64,000 nt of DNA from JABDMH01 sp965223165 (GTDB taxonomy: Bacteria; Bacteroidota; Bacteroidia; Chitinophagales; Saprospiraceae), in the NCBI GenBank assembly GCA_965223165.1, contig CBDCVQ010000018.1, forward strand, positions 124,001 to 188,000, read 5' to 3'. Position 1 is the stretch's first letter; every line of letters begins with the position of its first letter. The translations under genes and the position numbers were made by a program. Under the pieces are notes generated by a model. It ran no database searches and was not told the DNA's origin. It saw only the letters and a list, made by a program, of their open reading frames with translations. This document shows, piece by piece, positions 9,635 through 19,051 of the stretch.

Positions 9635-11377
9635 TTGAGAAGACTAGAAATATCCGCGTGGGGTTTCCTTATGTCGCTGTGCTTCAGTGGGTCCCTGGTC
9701 GCTCAGGTCAATGTGGACAAACAAGAGTCTCAAAGCCGGATGTTTCGCAAGGAGATCACCTCTCTGACAATCAACAGCGACGTATTATTCACTGGCGAGA
9801 GGCTTCGTTACAAGGTCTATAGCCTCACCGATTCCAAAAAACCCAGTTACCTCAGCCGAATAGCCTACATTTCTTTGCGGAGCCAAAGTGACACAGTCAT
9901 ATTTACGCATAAAGTGCGCATGAAAGATGCGACCGCCTGGGGATCATTTTTTATTCCGGGCAGCTTGCCAACGGGTGCATACACCCTAATCAGCTACACA
10001 AATCCTTCGCTCAATGCAAGGAAAGGAGTATCAACAAGAGGTGTAGTCATTATTAATCCGCATGGAGGCCAGGACGACCGTATCGGGCCAGTCGACTCGT
10101 CAAGGTTTGTTCGACTAGAATTGTCTGGCCGTACAAAATTGGAGGCCGAGCCTACTTTGAATGACACTTTTTTATCACTGCGAACGGACAGAAGCTCCTA
10201 TGGAAGGCGGGATCGGATAACCGTGGTGCTCGAAGACACTGTCAGCGAAGGTGGAGTAGGCAACTATGCGTTATCGGTCAGGAGGGTCGCCCCGATTCGC
10301 ACTCATGGTACAAGTGACCCCTGTGAGTACCATCTGGCGGGGGCAGAAGACGTCTTGCACATTCCCGAGCTCCGTGGTGAGCTCCTAACCGGAGTTGTGA
10401 CCACTCGGACAGACAATATCCCCGTGCCGGGCAAGCTAGTGGCAATCAGCATTCCTAGCCGTCACGCCGTCTTCAGAGTGGCCAAGACCAGGAAGGACGG
10501 ACGCTTCTTCCTTTCCATCGATCAAGCATATGAGAGCGGTCAAGCTGTCGTCCAGGTCTGTGGAGAAGACCGGCACCAATATCAGGTCGCGATAACTCCC
10601 AGAATAATCCGAAAGCGTATGCAAGGTTGCTCCACCCAGTTGATCATCGACCCCAACACGGAGGATTGGATTCAAAACCGAAGTGCCCAAATACAGATAC
10701 AAAATGCCTACTTCCGAAGGGACCGGATCGTCCCGGAAGATGAACCTCCCTCTACGGTCTTTTATGGCAACCTAGGTACAAGCTTCTTGCTGGATGACTA
10801 TACACGTTTCCCCACCCTAAGGGAGACTTTTGTGGAAGTAATCAATTTAGCAAGGGTACGAAGAAGGAATGGCAGGATGGAATTCGAGGTCTTTGATCCG
10901 GATGATCCATACAAGGTGGGTCCATTTAGCGACTTGGGCCCACTGCTACTTGTGGATGGCGTGTTGGTGCAAGACCACACGGAGGTGCTTGAGTTAAGTG
11001 CCAATAATATCGAAAGCGTACATGTCATTCCAAAGCCTTATCGCTATGGTCCCACTGCTTATCGCGGCATTATTGATATCAAAAGCAAATCCGGGGTCTA
11101 TCATTTTAAATCTGCTGGCAAACACATGCAAATACTGCCATTAGAGAGCCCACAAGCCCCTACCAAGTATGTCCCACCAAACTATGCTTCGGAGTCACTA
11201 GAGAGAATACCGGATTATCGGGTGCAATTGCTGTGGCAACCCGTGATACGATTTGCCCGACGGCATGTCGAGACCTTCTATGCATCGGATGTCACTGGGA
11301 CCTATGAGGTGACGCTCCAGGGCTACACAGATGACGGCAAAGAAGTTTTGGCCAAACGGCACATCCGAGTCCAATGA
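9635..11377 (+). CDS. Large exported MG2/carboxypeptidase-regulatory/plug-like protein of the TonB locus
   Basis: About 580 residues. The N-terminus RRLEISAWGFLMSLCFSGSL followed by VAQ is a signal peptide; a TTG at 9635 gives the best full version, with an ATG at 9671 and an in-frame ATG at 9557 (inside the previous gene) as alternatives. The first mature domain resembles macroglobulin MG2 (DVLFTGERLRYKVYSLT ... LPTGAYTLISYTN). A mid region (VPGKLVAISIPSRHAVFRVA, KTRKDGRFFLSID) looks like a carboxypeptidase-regulatory beta sandwich. Near 11000-11100 a TonB-plug-like motif occurs (LLLVDGVLVQD, NIESVHVIPKPYRYG, GIIDIKSKSG). This is the third partner often seen with TonB receptor/DUF4249 pairs. 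It has no barrel of its own, so the plug-like module may plug or dock the receptor (inference). Confidence 0.7.
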   Translation: MRRLEISAWGFLMSLCFSGSLVAQVNVDKQESQSRMFRKEITSLTINSDVLFTGERLRYKVYSLTDSKKPSYLSRIAYISLRSQSDTVIFTHKVRMKDATAWGSFFIPGSLPTGAYTLISYTNPSLNARKGVSTRGVVIINPHGGQDDRIGPVDSSRFVRLELSGRTKLEAEPTLNDTFLSLRTDRSSYGRRDRITVVLEDTVSEGGVGNYALSVRRVAPIRTHGTSDPCEYHLAGAEDVLHIPELRGELLTGVVTTRTDNIPVPGKLVAISIPSRHAVFRVAKTRKDGRFFLSIDQAYESGQAVVQVCGEDRHQYQVAITPRIIRKRMQGCSTQLIIDPNTEDWIQNRSAQIQIQNAYFRRDRIVPEDEPPSTVFYGNLGTSFLLDDYTRFPTLRETFVEVINLARVRRRNGRMEFEVFDPDDPYKVGPFSDLGPLLLVDGVLVQDHTEVLELSANNIESVHVIPKPYRYGPTAYRGIIDIKSKSGVYHFKSAGKHMQILPLESPQAPTKYVPPNYASESLERIPDYRVQLLWQPVIRFARRHVETFYASDVTGTYEVTLQGYTDDGKEVLAKRHIRVQ

Positions 11378-11617
11378 GCAATAGTTGGACTAGTAGAGGT
11401 TTAAATGCATTTTGCCAGGCCAAGGAGGTAAGAAGGGACCCAAAGAAAAATTGAGGGGGGGGGCGACGGACCAGAACCCATCAAACTCATGAAAAGTGAA
11501 GCTTTTTCCGTAGCTTCAGGTATTGCATCCAGGCACTTCAGCCACCAACCCAGCTGTCCATTGGTCTTTGCCTCACACTTTGATTTCTACTAATTTGGAT
11601 CGTTAAAACCTGCACAG

Positions 11618-12721
11618 ATGCAGAGACGTCAATTTCTTGCCAAATCATTGATAGGCGGTGCAATACTCAGCTCAGGGCTCCCTTGGTCCTGCGTCAGATC
11701 AGATGATCGCCTGAAGATACTTGTGCTGGGCGGCACCTATTTCGTTGGTCCTGCCATCGTGCAAGCCGCCCTCGGACAAGGTCACCGCGTCTCGCTGTTC
11801 AACCGCGGCATCACCAATCCCACACTCTTTCCGGATTTGCCGCACATCCAGGGCGACCGAGAAGCGGGTGCGGAGGCTTTGAGCACCGCTGGAGTGGAAA
11901 ATTGGGATGTAGTGATCGACGTCTGGCCCGAAAAATCCGAGTTGGTGGATACGGCCACCCGATTCTTTCAACAACGGGCGCAACACTATGTCTTCATATC
12001 TAGCATCGCTGTCTACAATAATTTTCAAGAGGTGGGCCTGCACGAGCAGTCTCAAACGGTAGACCTCGGCCGGTCTCGAGACGAATGGGGGTATGCCGAA
12101 GAAAAACTAGCCGCTGAAAACATGGTGCGGCAGCGCTTCCCGGACAAACACACCATCCTGCGACCTGGCCCCATCAAAGGCTGGCGCGATCCCGCCCTGG
12201 ATTTGTTCTACTGGTGCCAAAAACTGCAACGCGATGAGGCAATCATTGCGCCGGGATCAGGTCTGGATCCGCTGCAGTTTATCGACGTAAAGGACGTCGG
12301 GAGATTTGCCATTCAATGTGCCGGTAATCCTACCACGGGCACCTTCAATATCACCGGCCCGACGTCCGAGGCGATGCTGTGGAATGATTTTCTGGAAGCC
12401 GCTCGGACACAACTCAATTCCAACACCCAGTTAGTTTGGGTAGATGAAGAATTTCTCCGAGCGAACGAAGTGTACTCGTTTAGCGATCTGCCGCTGTGGG
12501 CACCTCTGTCGGAGGATCGTGGATTTATGCAAATAAGCAACCAAAAACTGAACGAGACGGGATTTGCCTACACGCCCATGGAAAAAACCCTTGAGGACTG
12601 CCTGCGCTGGCATCGGGAAAACACAGCAGAAGAAATCACCTTTGGAAGTGAGGAAGTGGATTTGGGCCTGGAGCGATCTCGAGAATTAGCGTTGATCGAG
12701 CAGTGGAACAATCTAAATTGA
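11618..12721 (+). CDS. NAD-dependent epimerase/dehydratase family protein with Tat-like signal
   Basis: An extended short-chain dehydrogenase (367 aa) with a Rossmann nucleotide-binding loop GGTYFVG (38-44) and downstream blocks HYVFISSIAVYNNF and LDPLQFIDVKDVGRF typical of NAD-dependent sugar epimerase/isoflavone-reductase relatives. The N-terminus MQRRQFLAKSLIGGAILSSG is a twin-arginine-type signal, so the enzyme is probably exported folded with its cofactor; a Cys at 25 could also be lipidated. The usual YxxxK is replaced by WGYAEEKLAAENM (Y-x-x-x-K spacing kept). Stands alone between a 240-base gap and the DUF1697 gene. Substrate unknown, probably a sugar derivative. Confidence 0.8.
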   Translation: MQRRQFLAKSLIGGAILSSGLPWSCVRSDDRLKILVLGGTYFVGPAIVQAALGQGHRVSLFNRGITNPTLFPDLPHIQGDREAGAEALSTAGVENWDVVIDVWPEKSELVDTATRFFQQRAQHYVFISSIAVYNNFQEVGLHEQSQTVDLGRSRDEWGYAEEKLAAENMVRQRFPDKHTILRPGPIKGWRDPALDLFYWCQKLQRDEAIIAPGSGLDPLQFIDVKDVGRFAIQCAGNPTTGTFNITGPTSEAMLWNDFLEAARTQLNSNTQLVWVDEEFLRANEVYSFSDLPLWAPLSEDRGFMQISNQKLNETGFAYTPMEKTLEDCLRWHRENTAEEITFGSEEVDLGLERSRELALIEQWNNLN

Positions 12722-12884
12722 AAAAGTATCGGTATCCCTCAACGAACTAGGTCGTCCGATGCAAGTCCATTATCCTGATCGTACGAGGGTATTGGCACCG
12801 TCAGGTCATGCGTTTGCCATCAGAGAAATCATCCGACCGCCCGATGCAGTTGCGTACCTTACAGCCTCACGCAATACGCTCCAG

Positions 12885-13439
12885 ATGATCGATAGTAAGC
12901 CATCGCAGAAATATGTGGCCTTCCTCCGAGGCATTAATGTCGGAGGACACCACAAGGTACCCATGGCCTCACTACGTGAGCTACTGCCGTCTTGGGGCCT
13001 GGTAAACGTCACTACCTTGCTAAATTCGGGCAACATCATTTTTGAGGCCGATGATACAGACAGTGGCAGCCTGGAAAGCCTCCTGAGCGACCAGCTGGAA
13101 AAGAACTTTGAATTTCGTATTCCAACCGTTGTGCTCAGGGCTTCCGAACTTCAAGAGCTGCATACGTCGGCCCCTTTTGACGGTGTAACGAGGAGCAAAG
13201 ACATACGCCTGTACGTTTCTTTCTTGAAAAGAAATGAACCCATCGATTTGGAGCTTCCCTGGCAGAGCGATGATCAATCGTTTGAAATCTTGGCACAGCG
13301 GGACAGGACCATTTTCAGCGTGCTGGATTTGTCCGTGACAAATACCCCTAAGGGCATGGAGGCTTTGGAAAAATTTTACGGAAAAGATATTACCACCCGA
13401 AATTGGAAAACCATCGAGCGTATCATGACAAAGCTGTGA
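12885..13439 (+). CDS. DUF1697 family protein
   Basis: A 184-residue cytoplasmic protein. The N-terminal signature YVAFLRGINVGGHHKVPMAS followed by LRELLPSWG, then VTTLLNSGNIIFEA, and the later block VTNTPKGMEALEKFYGKDIT with a C-terminal TTRNWKTIERI are diagnostic for DUF1697. The ATG at 12885 places the conserved start 9 residues in; the frame also stays open upstream to 12759, but that extension is not like the family and is probably untranslated. No biochemical function is established for this family, and nothing in the neighbourhood adds to it. Confidence 0.85.
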   Translation: MIDSKPSQKYVAFLRGINVGGHHKVPMASLRELLPSWGLVNVTTLLNSGNIIFEADDTDSGSLESLLSDQLEKNFEFRIPTVVLRASELQELHTSAPFDGVTRSKDIRLYVSFLKRNEPIDLELPWQSDDQSFEILAQRDRTIFSVLDLSVTNTPKGMEALEKFYGKDITTRNWKTIERIMTKL

Positions 13440-13542
13440 GCCAGTCCTGTTTGCTCGATCTAGCTCCAGCGGGCGGAAAAACCTGCCATCCCATGTGAAA
13501 AACTTCGGGCTCTTGAGCAATGCCATATAAATCTGTCGCCCT

Positions 13543-14781
13543 ATGCTAAAATTACTCGCCTTACTGCCACTGATCGCACTGTATTTTATTCTTCCCTCCT
13601 GTCAATCTGCAGGCACCTACGTGGTGGATAGGGCTGTACTGGCCGATCGGGACACACTGGTATTGCAAATGACTAAAGTGAAGGGCTATGGGCCATTCTC
13701 GACAGGTTCCGCCTATCTACCTATTCGCGATAGCGCTGAAATTAAAGAGCTGGGTTGGTTTGATATTCCCAGCAAAATCCCCGAAGGCATTAGCGATGTC
13801 AAATTTGGCCCCTATGCCCTTTGGATGGACCATCCTCGTTATTTCGCGCACGACTCCACTCATGTACATGATGGATCCTTAGGTGACACCAACACCATGA
13901 TCGTTATGGTCGGTAGTTTTCAAGAACAGCCAGTCTTTGTCGTGGATGCAAATCACAACCAAGACCTGACGGACGACCGTTACCATCGTCTGGACACATT
14001 TGACTGGAAGGGAAAAAACAATCTCATCCTTTGCCGGTACGAGATTCCAGGCCACAGTGGATTTGGCGAGGATTCAAGTTGGGCTAACCTCGGCTCTTGG
14101 GGAAGTGGCATTCTGATGAACACTGCACAGCATTTCACAACTCCCCTGCAGCTGCCGGGCGGCGATTTTGAACTCGCTGTTCGCGATCGAAACAGCATGA
14201 GTTTCGTCACCCTCACACCCCAAATGGCCGTAATTCAGGAGAATGAGGTACGTAGAGACACGCTCTTTACCCGCGATCTGGTCGAGATCGGCGAGTCGGT
14301 CAAGATTGGTGACCAATATTACCGGTTTGAAGATTTCTACAGCGGCAGCAATACGTTGGTCCTCGTGCGCGACTCGACCTTTGCACAGCGGGTGGGTGTA
14401 CAACCCGGTATGCAAGCACCAGAGTTTACATTCCTAACGCTGACAGGAGATACCCTGTCCAGCAGTGCCTTTCCGGGCAAAGACGTATTGGTGGCCAATG
14501 TTTCCGGATGCGCAAGCCGTTCTTTTGACGAATATCATGATCTCTTGGAAAAGAAATCGGATGACCTCGTAGTGATATGCCTCAACTCAGGTTCGAAAGC
14601 CCCTCTGCAAGGCCTGGTCGTCGATGTAGAAGACAGCTATAATGAGCAGATGTATGATCTTTTTCGCAATGCCTACAGCAGCTATATTTCCTATCTCATC
14701 ACAGATGAAGGGCTCATCCAGGACAAATTCAAGATCTTTGACTGGCAGGAAAATCTGCTTTCGCACGGCGGCTTGGATTGA
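13543..14781 (+). CDS. Lipoprotein with C-terminal thioredoxin-like (TlpA/AhpC-TSA) domain
   Basis: A 412-residue lipoprotein (lipobox ILPSC, Cys20). The first ~280 residues are a beta-rich domain of unknown function; the C-terminal ~130 residues start with GVQPGMQAPEFTFLTLTG, the entry motif of the TlpA/AhpC-TSA thioredoxin fold, followed by VLVANVSGCASRSFDEYHDL. At the active-site position only one Cys is seen (GCAS), not the CxxC of a thioredoxin oxidoreductase, so disulfide exchange would have to work through a single thiol or not at all. This N-domain plus TlpA arrangement is common in Bacteroidota surface or periplasmic proteins. Confidence 0.7.
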   Translation: MLKLLALLPLIALYFILPSCQSAGTYVVDRAVLADRDTLVLQMTKVKGYGPFSTGSAYLPIRDSAEIKELGWFDIPSKIPEGISDVKFGPYALWMDHPRYFAHDSTHVHDGSLGDTNTMIVMVGSFQEQPVFVVDANHNQDLTDDRYHRLDTFDWKGKNNLILCRYEIPGHSGFGEDSSWANLGSWGSGILMNTAQHFTTPLQLPGGDFELAVRDRNSMSFVTLTPQMAVIQENEVRRDTLFTRDLVEIGESVKIGDQYYRFEDFYSGSNTLVLVRDSTFAQRVGVQPGMQAPEFTFLTLTGDTLSSSAFPGKDVLVANVSGCASRSFDEYHDLLEKKSDDLVVICLNSGSKAPLQGLVVDVEDSYNEQMYDLFRNAYSSYISYLITDEGLIQDKFKIFDWQENLLSHGGLD

Positions 14782-14839
14782 TGCAAATTAGTATCGCTCA
14801 AAGCTCCAGATGAGAGAATAAACATAGCGATAGGTTGGC

Positions 14840-15466
14840 ATGCGTGAAGAGGACATTCCCGATCTGACCATTTTTATGATGTGCGAACGCCTCCATGAGG
14901 GAGCCTGTAGCGACCTACCTGCACCTTACCATTTTCGGAATTGCCGCCCAGTTGAACTGGAACCTTGCAAGACCTTTCCCTTTGATGCAAAACCCGTCCG
15001 GTAGAGTTTGGAGATTATATGGATCAGTTTGTAGAGCGCACCTACGGCAAAGACATGGAGTTGTTTTATCAATTGACCTTCTTTTGTCTGTGATGAGGAG
15101 GACCGACCTGTCGACACTTACTCGTCGTGGAAGGCCTACGGCAAATTTGAATCCATCCACCGGCTAAAGACCCTCAAATCGCATGAGGGACAGAGCATCA
15201 GAAGGGCCTTGCTGTCTGAGATTATTCGTCGCTTTGATCCATCCGACAATCCCATCTTCCTGCACACCCAGCCAGGTAGTTTCCGAGCGATCAAAGTCTA
15301 CTCCGATTTCGGATTTTGCTTGCCGCGCGGAGGACCCCTGGGCACTCGATCTAATGACCTGGATGAGTCGATGCCCCTCCTGCAGCAATTCAATTCCTGC
15401 CCAGCATTACTAGCTACTAAGGGTCGTCGACACCCCCTTCGCTCTCAAGAAATTCCTCGAGCATGA
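14840..15466 (+). pseudogene. Broken GNAT-family N-acetyltransferase gene
   Basis: Three overlapping frames together encode one GNAT-like protein. Frame 1 from the ATG at 14840 reads MREEDIPDLTIFMMCERLHE ... PYHFRNCRPVELEPCKTFPF and stops at 15002. The protein continues in a second frame from about 15004 (EFGDYMDQFVERTYGKDMEL, FYQLTFF) to a TGA near 15091, then returns to the first frame from 15092 (DEEDRPVDTYSSWKAYGKFE ... IRRALLSEII), through the acetyl-CoA domain block NPIFLHTQPGSFRAIKVYSD to the end near 15466. Two frameshifts are needed, so no full product is made unless they are sequencing errors. Confidence 0.65.
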
Positions 15467-15544
15467 GACTACCATTTAATTCTAGTCGTTTGAAAGTCAA
15501 GGCTCTGCTGGCAAACATTTTAGGACCAATAAAATGCTGACTCA

Positions 15545-16276
15545 ATGAAGACTTTTTCCCTACTAATTATCAGTGCACTACTGCCCTTTTTGCCAAGCGT
15601 CACACCCGCTGATACCGGCTGTAAGAACAGTGCCTACATCCTGCAACAGGTAAGGACCAACTATGGCCAAGGCTGGGAGACCGCCGATCTGCGCATACAC
15701 ATCCAGGAGCCCCGGCTGGGCAATCCGCAACGATATACCAAGCTCCGGCTGAACCTGGGTGAGGACTACTTTGAAATGGAGCGAACGTACGATTACGGTA
15801 CGCTCAGAAGGATCCTCACAGCAGACCAGGAGAGCAAAATATACTTAAACGGCGATGCAAATCTTCCCCAGGAACTGGTCGACAAGTATTTGCTCAATGT
15901 GACACGCACCCAAGCGCACAAGAAGTTTTATCGGTATATGTACAGCATTCCCATGTGCCTTACGGACGAATTCTGGTCGGAGATCGCACCTGCGCAAGAG
16001 GTGGTATTTGACGGTAGAGAGGCCTATCAGATCTCTATGGTGCTCAAGGAGGAGATGATTAGCAAGTACTGGACACTGATTGTCGATGCGGAGATGGAGC
16101 GCCTATTGGCCCTCGAATTTAATCATCCGGATGAGCCGGGAAGGGATGAAGAAATGATCATATTTGAGGGTGAGTACGTGGTTGATGGAATCAAACTTCC
16201 CAGAATCCGCCACTGGTACATCAAGGGTACCGAGGAATATCTGGGTTCGGATATCATTGTGGAGACCCTGGAGTGA
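15545..16276 (+). CDS. Exported DUF6503-like protein
   Basis: A 243-residue protein with a signal peptide (MKTFSLLIISALLPFLPSVT). The mature part has the features of the DUF6503 group of Bacteroidota exported proteins: an opening helix with ILQQVRTNYGQGWETADLRI, a beta-sheet body, and the C-terminal block EEMIIFEGEYVVDGIKLPRI followed by RHWY...YLGSDIIVETLE. The fold is probably a half-barrel like that of lipoprotein carriers, suggesting lipid or small-molecule binding in the periplasm, but this is inference. It converges on the cyclase-TPR gene, with only 14 bases between the stop codons. Confidence 0.55.
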   Translation: MKTFSLLIISALLPFLPSVTPADTGCKNSAYILQQVRTNYGQGWETADLRIHIQEPRLGNPQRYTKLRLNLGEDYFEMERTYDYGTLRRILTADQESKIYLNGDANLPQELVDKYLLNVTRTQAHKKFYRYMYSIPMCLTDEFWSEIAPAQEVVFDGREAYQISMVLKEEMISKYWTLIVDAEMERLLALEFNHPDEPGRDEEMIIFEGEYVVDGIKLPRIRHWYIKGTEEYLGSDIIVETLE

Positions 16277-16290
16277 AGCACTCCCGACAA

Positions 16291-18642
16291 TCACCTCGAA
16301 TCCACCGGTTGGACCACTGCCTCATACGGCGCGTACCCCGCCAACGGTTTAAGAAAGAGATCGGCATGGAAGAGATAGGGTCGAAAATAGACCAGTCCAG
16401 CAGCGATGGATTCACGAATGTTATCCACCGCCTCGTCATGATCACCTAAGTGGGCGGTGATCCTGGATTGATAATATCGCTTGGTGTCCAAAAGATGGGG
16501 ATGATCCAGGTCGATGGCTTCGATGAAAGCCCACTGCTGCCGGGCTTGGGCCGTGTCACCCAGGTGAGCGTGGCAGACACCCAGTCGACTGGCTCGTTCC
16601 ATGGCATCCGGCCAATTGCTAGCCGGAATACTTTCGCCTTGCCATTTCGTCAGAGCCCCCATAAAATCATCCCGGTAATAGTGCACATATCCCTCCGCCT
16701 CTGCTTGCCTGAACGGCCGATTATTGAAAACGTCAGGCGCCAGATGTGGATAGGGAGCCACTTGATTGTCGGCCAGCCAGGCCTCTAGCATACCGTTGTA
16801 CTTAGTCAGCGCATCCTTTTTGCCGGTCAGGTAAAGCTCGTTGCAGATACAGATCAGCAGTATGTCAGGTAACTCGGGGGTCCCAACCGGGCTAAAAACT
16901 CCCTGCCGCTGGTACTTGCCATACTGCATTTCCAGCAGGTGCAAGCTGTCCATTCGTATCATTGACTGCATCGTAATCACGGCCAACGGCGTCGGAATTT
17001 TCTGAAACGGATAGGACTCCTCAATGGCCAACACTTCCCTGAAGTTGCCCAGTCGGAAATGGGCGGCAGCCATCAATCCGTAGCGCCAACTGATCACGGG
17101 ATTAGCCCGCTCCAAGAGACGCTGATCAAACTGCTCAAGGGCGTCAATGGCTTGCTGAGGGCGGTGCGAGAGGGTATAAAAGTATCCGATATTGTAGTTG
17201 GCTCGGGCGTCGCTTGGGTCCAGTCGTGCCAGTTCTTCGTTGACTTTGGCCGCTCTCAGGTAATCGTTGTTAAAGTTTGCCTCCGCATAGTTGAATTGTA
17301 GCCGTTCAAATTGCGTAAGCGAAGACCTTCTCTCCTCCAGAAATTGGAGGATGTCGCTGGCCTTCTCGTAATCGCCCATCGTATAGTGCAAGGATATCAA
17401 CCGAAAGAGCGGATCATAAAAGTTTGTATCCAGTGCATAGGTAGCTTCCATGTGCTGCACGGCCTGCTCGGCATCAACCGCGAGCATACGCAGGCCTTTC
17501 ATCCACTCCTGGTAGGCGTCATATCTCGGCGGATTGGCCGCATGTTGGATACTTTCCTTGACCGACCAGTAGCCGACCAGCTCTTGGATCAATTCGTCGA
17601 GCAGGGCGACACGTTTATCACTGGGTCGCTCCAACTGGAAGGTATTGACCAACGTACCGGTGGCCACATCCAGTACATGAGCGACGACGATAAGGCGGTT
17701 CTCCGTCTGGTAGTAGCGACCTTGCACGACGAGGTCTACCCCCGTACGCTCGGTAAAGGCGGGATTTGGCGTTCGACCGAGGTTAGCTTCAGCCAGCAAC
17801 GTTTCAATGTTGGCTGCATTGACGATGTTGGCCTCTCCCGCATCCATCAGGCCGCGAGTCACCCAGTCCGAGATCATATTGCCATAGACATCGAGCTCTT
17901 CGTCCATGGTTTGATTTTCAAAAGGCAAGACGGCTACCCGCTTTGATTGCAGTGCCTGCTTAGTGGTCCGGGCCGGGTCGCCGGCCTCAGGTGCTGATCC
18001 AAATACACCAAACTGCCATGCGATCAGCAGCAGTAGGGCAGCCGGCAGGATGGCTAGTGCCCAGGGGTATTTGCGCCTGGAGGGAGGGCTCGCAGAAGCG
18101 AATTTGCCCTTCAGCTCCGTCCGATCCGGTATAGCCAAGCCCGGCTGATCCAGCGCATACACGCGCACGGGGTCCTCGACATTCTTAAACCGGAAGCTGC
18201 CCAAATCGGCAAACTGATAGGTACGATGATTTTTCAATTGGCCCTGGATCGCCTCGGATACGAGGATGGAGCCGGCCACCCCCATGGACTCGATGCGCGA
18301 TGTCTTGTTCACACTGTCTCCATAGACATGGTCACCCTCGACGGCCACCATGCCACTGTGCAAGCCCATCCGGACCGGCACCGACGGCTCCTGCCGAAAG
18401 GCCTCCTGGGCCTGTACCGCGCAGCGGATCGCCTGCAGCGGACTGTCAAACAAAAGCAGACAGCCATCGCCGTAAAAGTTAACAATAGTCCCTTGCTGTG
18501 ATTCTGTCACCCGGGCAAGCACCTCCCGAAACTTGGCCAGCAGCTTAGAGGACGCTGCTTCGTCCCGTTCCATCAGGGCGGTATAGCCCTGGATATCGGC
18601 AAATAGGGTGGCGGCGAGCTTGTGTCTTTTCGTGTCCGTCAT
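16291..18642 (-). CDS. Class III adenylate/guanylate cyclase - TM - TolB-N-like - TPR protein
   Basis: A 783-residue membrane protein with the cyclase at the N-terminus, in the cytoplasm. Metal-binding Asp16 (LFADIQGYT) and Asp59 (NFYGDG) and the transition-state residues Asn112 and Arg116 (VNKTSRIE) are all there, so it should make cAMP or cGMP. One TM helix follows (193-214), then a TolB-N/FlgO-like domain (SKRVAVLPFENQT, from about 233) and a long run of TPR-like helices to the end. The TPR half should be periplasmic. It is a full-length paralogue of the gene at 46969-49230. Its promoter must lie in the 400-base gap to its right. Confidence 0.9.
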   Translation of the reverse strand: MTDTKRHKLAATLFADIQGYTALMERDEAASSKLLAKFREVLARVTESQQGTIVNFYGDGCLLLFDSPLQAIRCAVQAQEAFRQEPSVPVRMGLHSGMVAVEGDHVYGDSVNKTSRIESMGVAGSILVSEAIQGQLKNHRTYQFADLGSFRFKNVEDPVRVYALDQPGLAIPDRTELKGKFASASPPSRRKYPWALAILPAALLLLIAWQFGVFGSAPEAGDPARTTKQALQSKRVAVLPFENQTMDEELDVYGNMISDWVTRGLMDAGEANIVNAANIETLLAEANLGRTPNPAFTERTGVDLVVQGRYYQTENRLIVVAHVLDVATGTLVNTFQLERPSDKRVALLDELIQELVGYWSVKESIQHAANPPRYDAYQEWMKGLRMLAVDAEQAVQHMEATYALDTNFYDPLFRLISLHYTMGDYEKASDILQFLEERRSSLTQFERLQFNYAEANFNNDYLRAAKVNEELARLDPSDARANYNIGYFYTLSHRPQQAIDALEQFDQRLLERANPVISWRYGLMAAAHFRLGNFREVLAIEESYPFQKIPTPLAVITMQSMIRMDSLHLLEMQYGKYQRQGVFSPVGTPELPDILLICICNELYLTGKKDALTKYNGMLEAWLADNQVAPYPHLAPDVFNNRPFRQAEAEGYVHYYRDDFMGALTKWQGESIPASNWPDAMERASRLGVCHAHLGDTAQARQQWAFIEAIDLDHPHLLDTKRYYQSRITAHLGDHDEAVDNIRESIAAGLVYFRPYLFHADLFLKPLAGYAPYEAVVQPVDSR

Positions 18643-19051
18643 TTACTTCCGGTGGTGGCTGGCACCTGGACTTGCTTACACCGCTCCGCGGCTCAAGGGG
18701 GCGTGGAGGTACTGCGGACAAATGAACTTGCCAAGGTGCTGCCTATAACCTTCACGTGGAACGCCTGGAAGATAAGAAAAAGGCCAAGCACCGGATCGCC
18801 AGACCGCGAGACAATCAAGATGCTAGCAATTTGGGGATGACGGAGAGCCGTTAGGACATCTGCGGGCGATGCCGAAGGGGGCCACAGCTCAACAATAACA
18901 ATTCAACAGTTCCACAATTCCACATTTTCAACCGTCCGCCGCGGAACGCTCATTCCGCGGCGGGGTGTTTAACGATTAGATATGTTTGACCATGCTGGGT
19001 GGCCACGGTCCCAACATGGATTCAGTGGCGGCAGGTATACTGCGGATGCAC
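18643..19051. other. Intergenic region, no gene seen
   Basis: Between the start of the cyclase-TPR gene and the end of the ABM gene. No convincing reading frame on either strand. It should hold the cyclase promoter (reading leftwards) and a strong GC-rich hairpin at 18936-18963, preceded by a short run of ACAATTC-like repeats (18893-18930). Confidence 0.5.
18936..18963. terminator. Perfect 11-bp GC-rich hairpin, possible terminator
   Basis: CCGCCGCGGAA, a 6-base loop (cgctca), then TTCCGCGGCGG: a perfect 11-bp stem followed on the + strand by GGTGTTT. It lies 89 bases past the stop codon of the leftward ABM gene. The T-rich tail is short and on the + strand, so a classical terminator for the leftward gene is not certain; it could also be a repeat unit or a regulatory hairpin. 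Confidence 0.4.

Noticed and set aside
11455..11463. Run of nine G as a possible phase-variable tract
   Set aside because: Lies between genes about 155 bases from the next start codon, with no promoter elements visible around it.
17311..17946. 211-codon frame on the + strand
   Set aside because: Antisense shadow of the first cyclase-TPR gene.
18936..18963. Hairpin as a clear rho-independent terminator for the ABM gene
   Set aside because: The T-run is on the wrong strand for that gene and very short, so it is listed with low confidence only.
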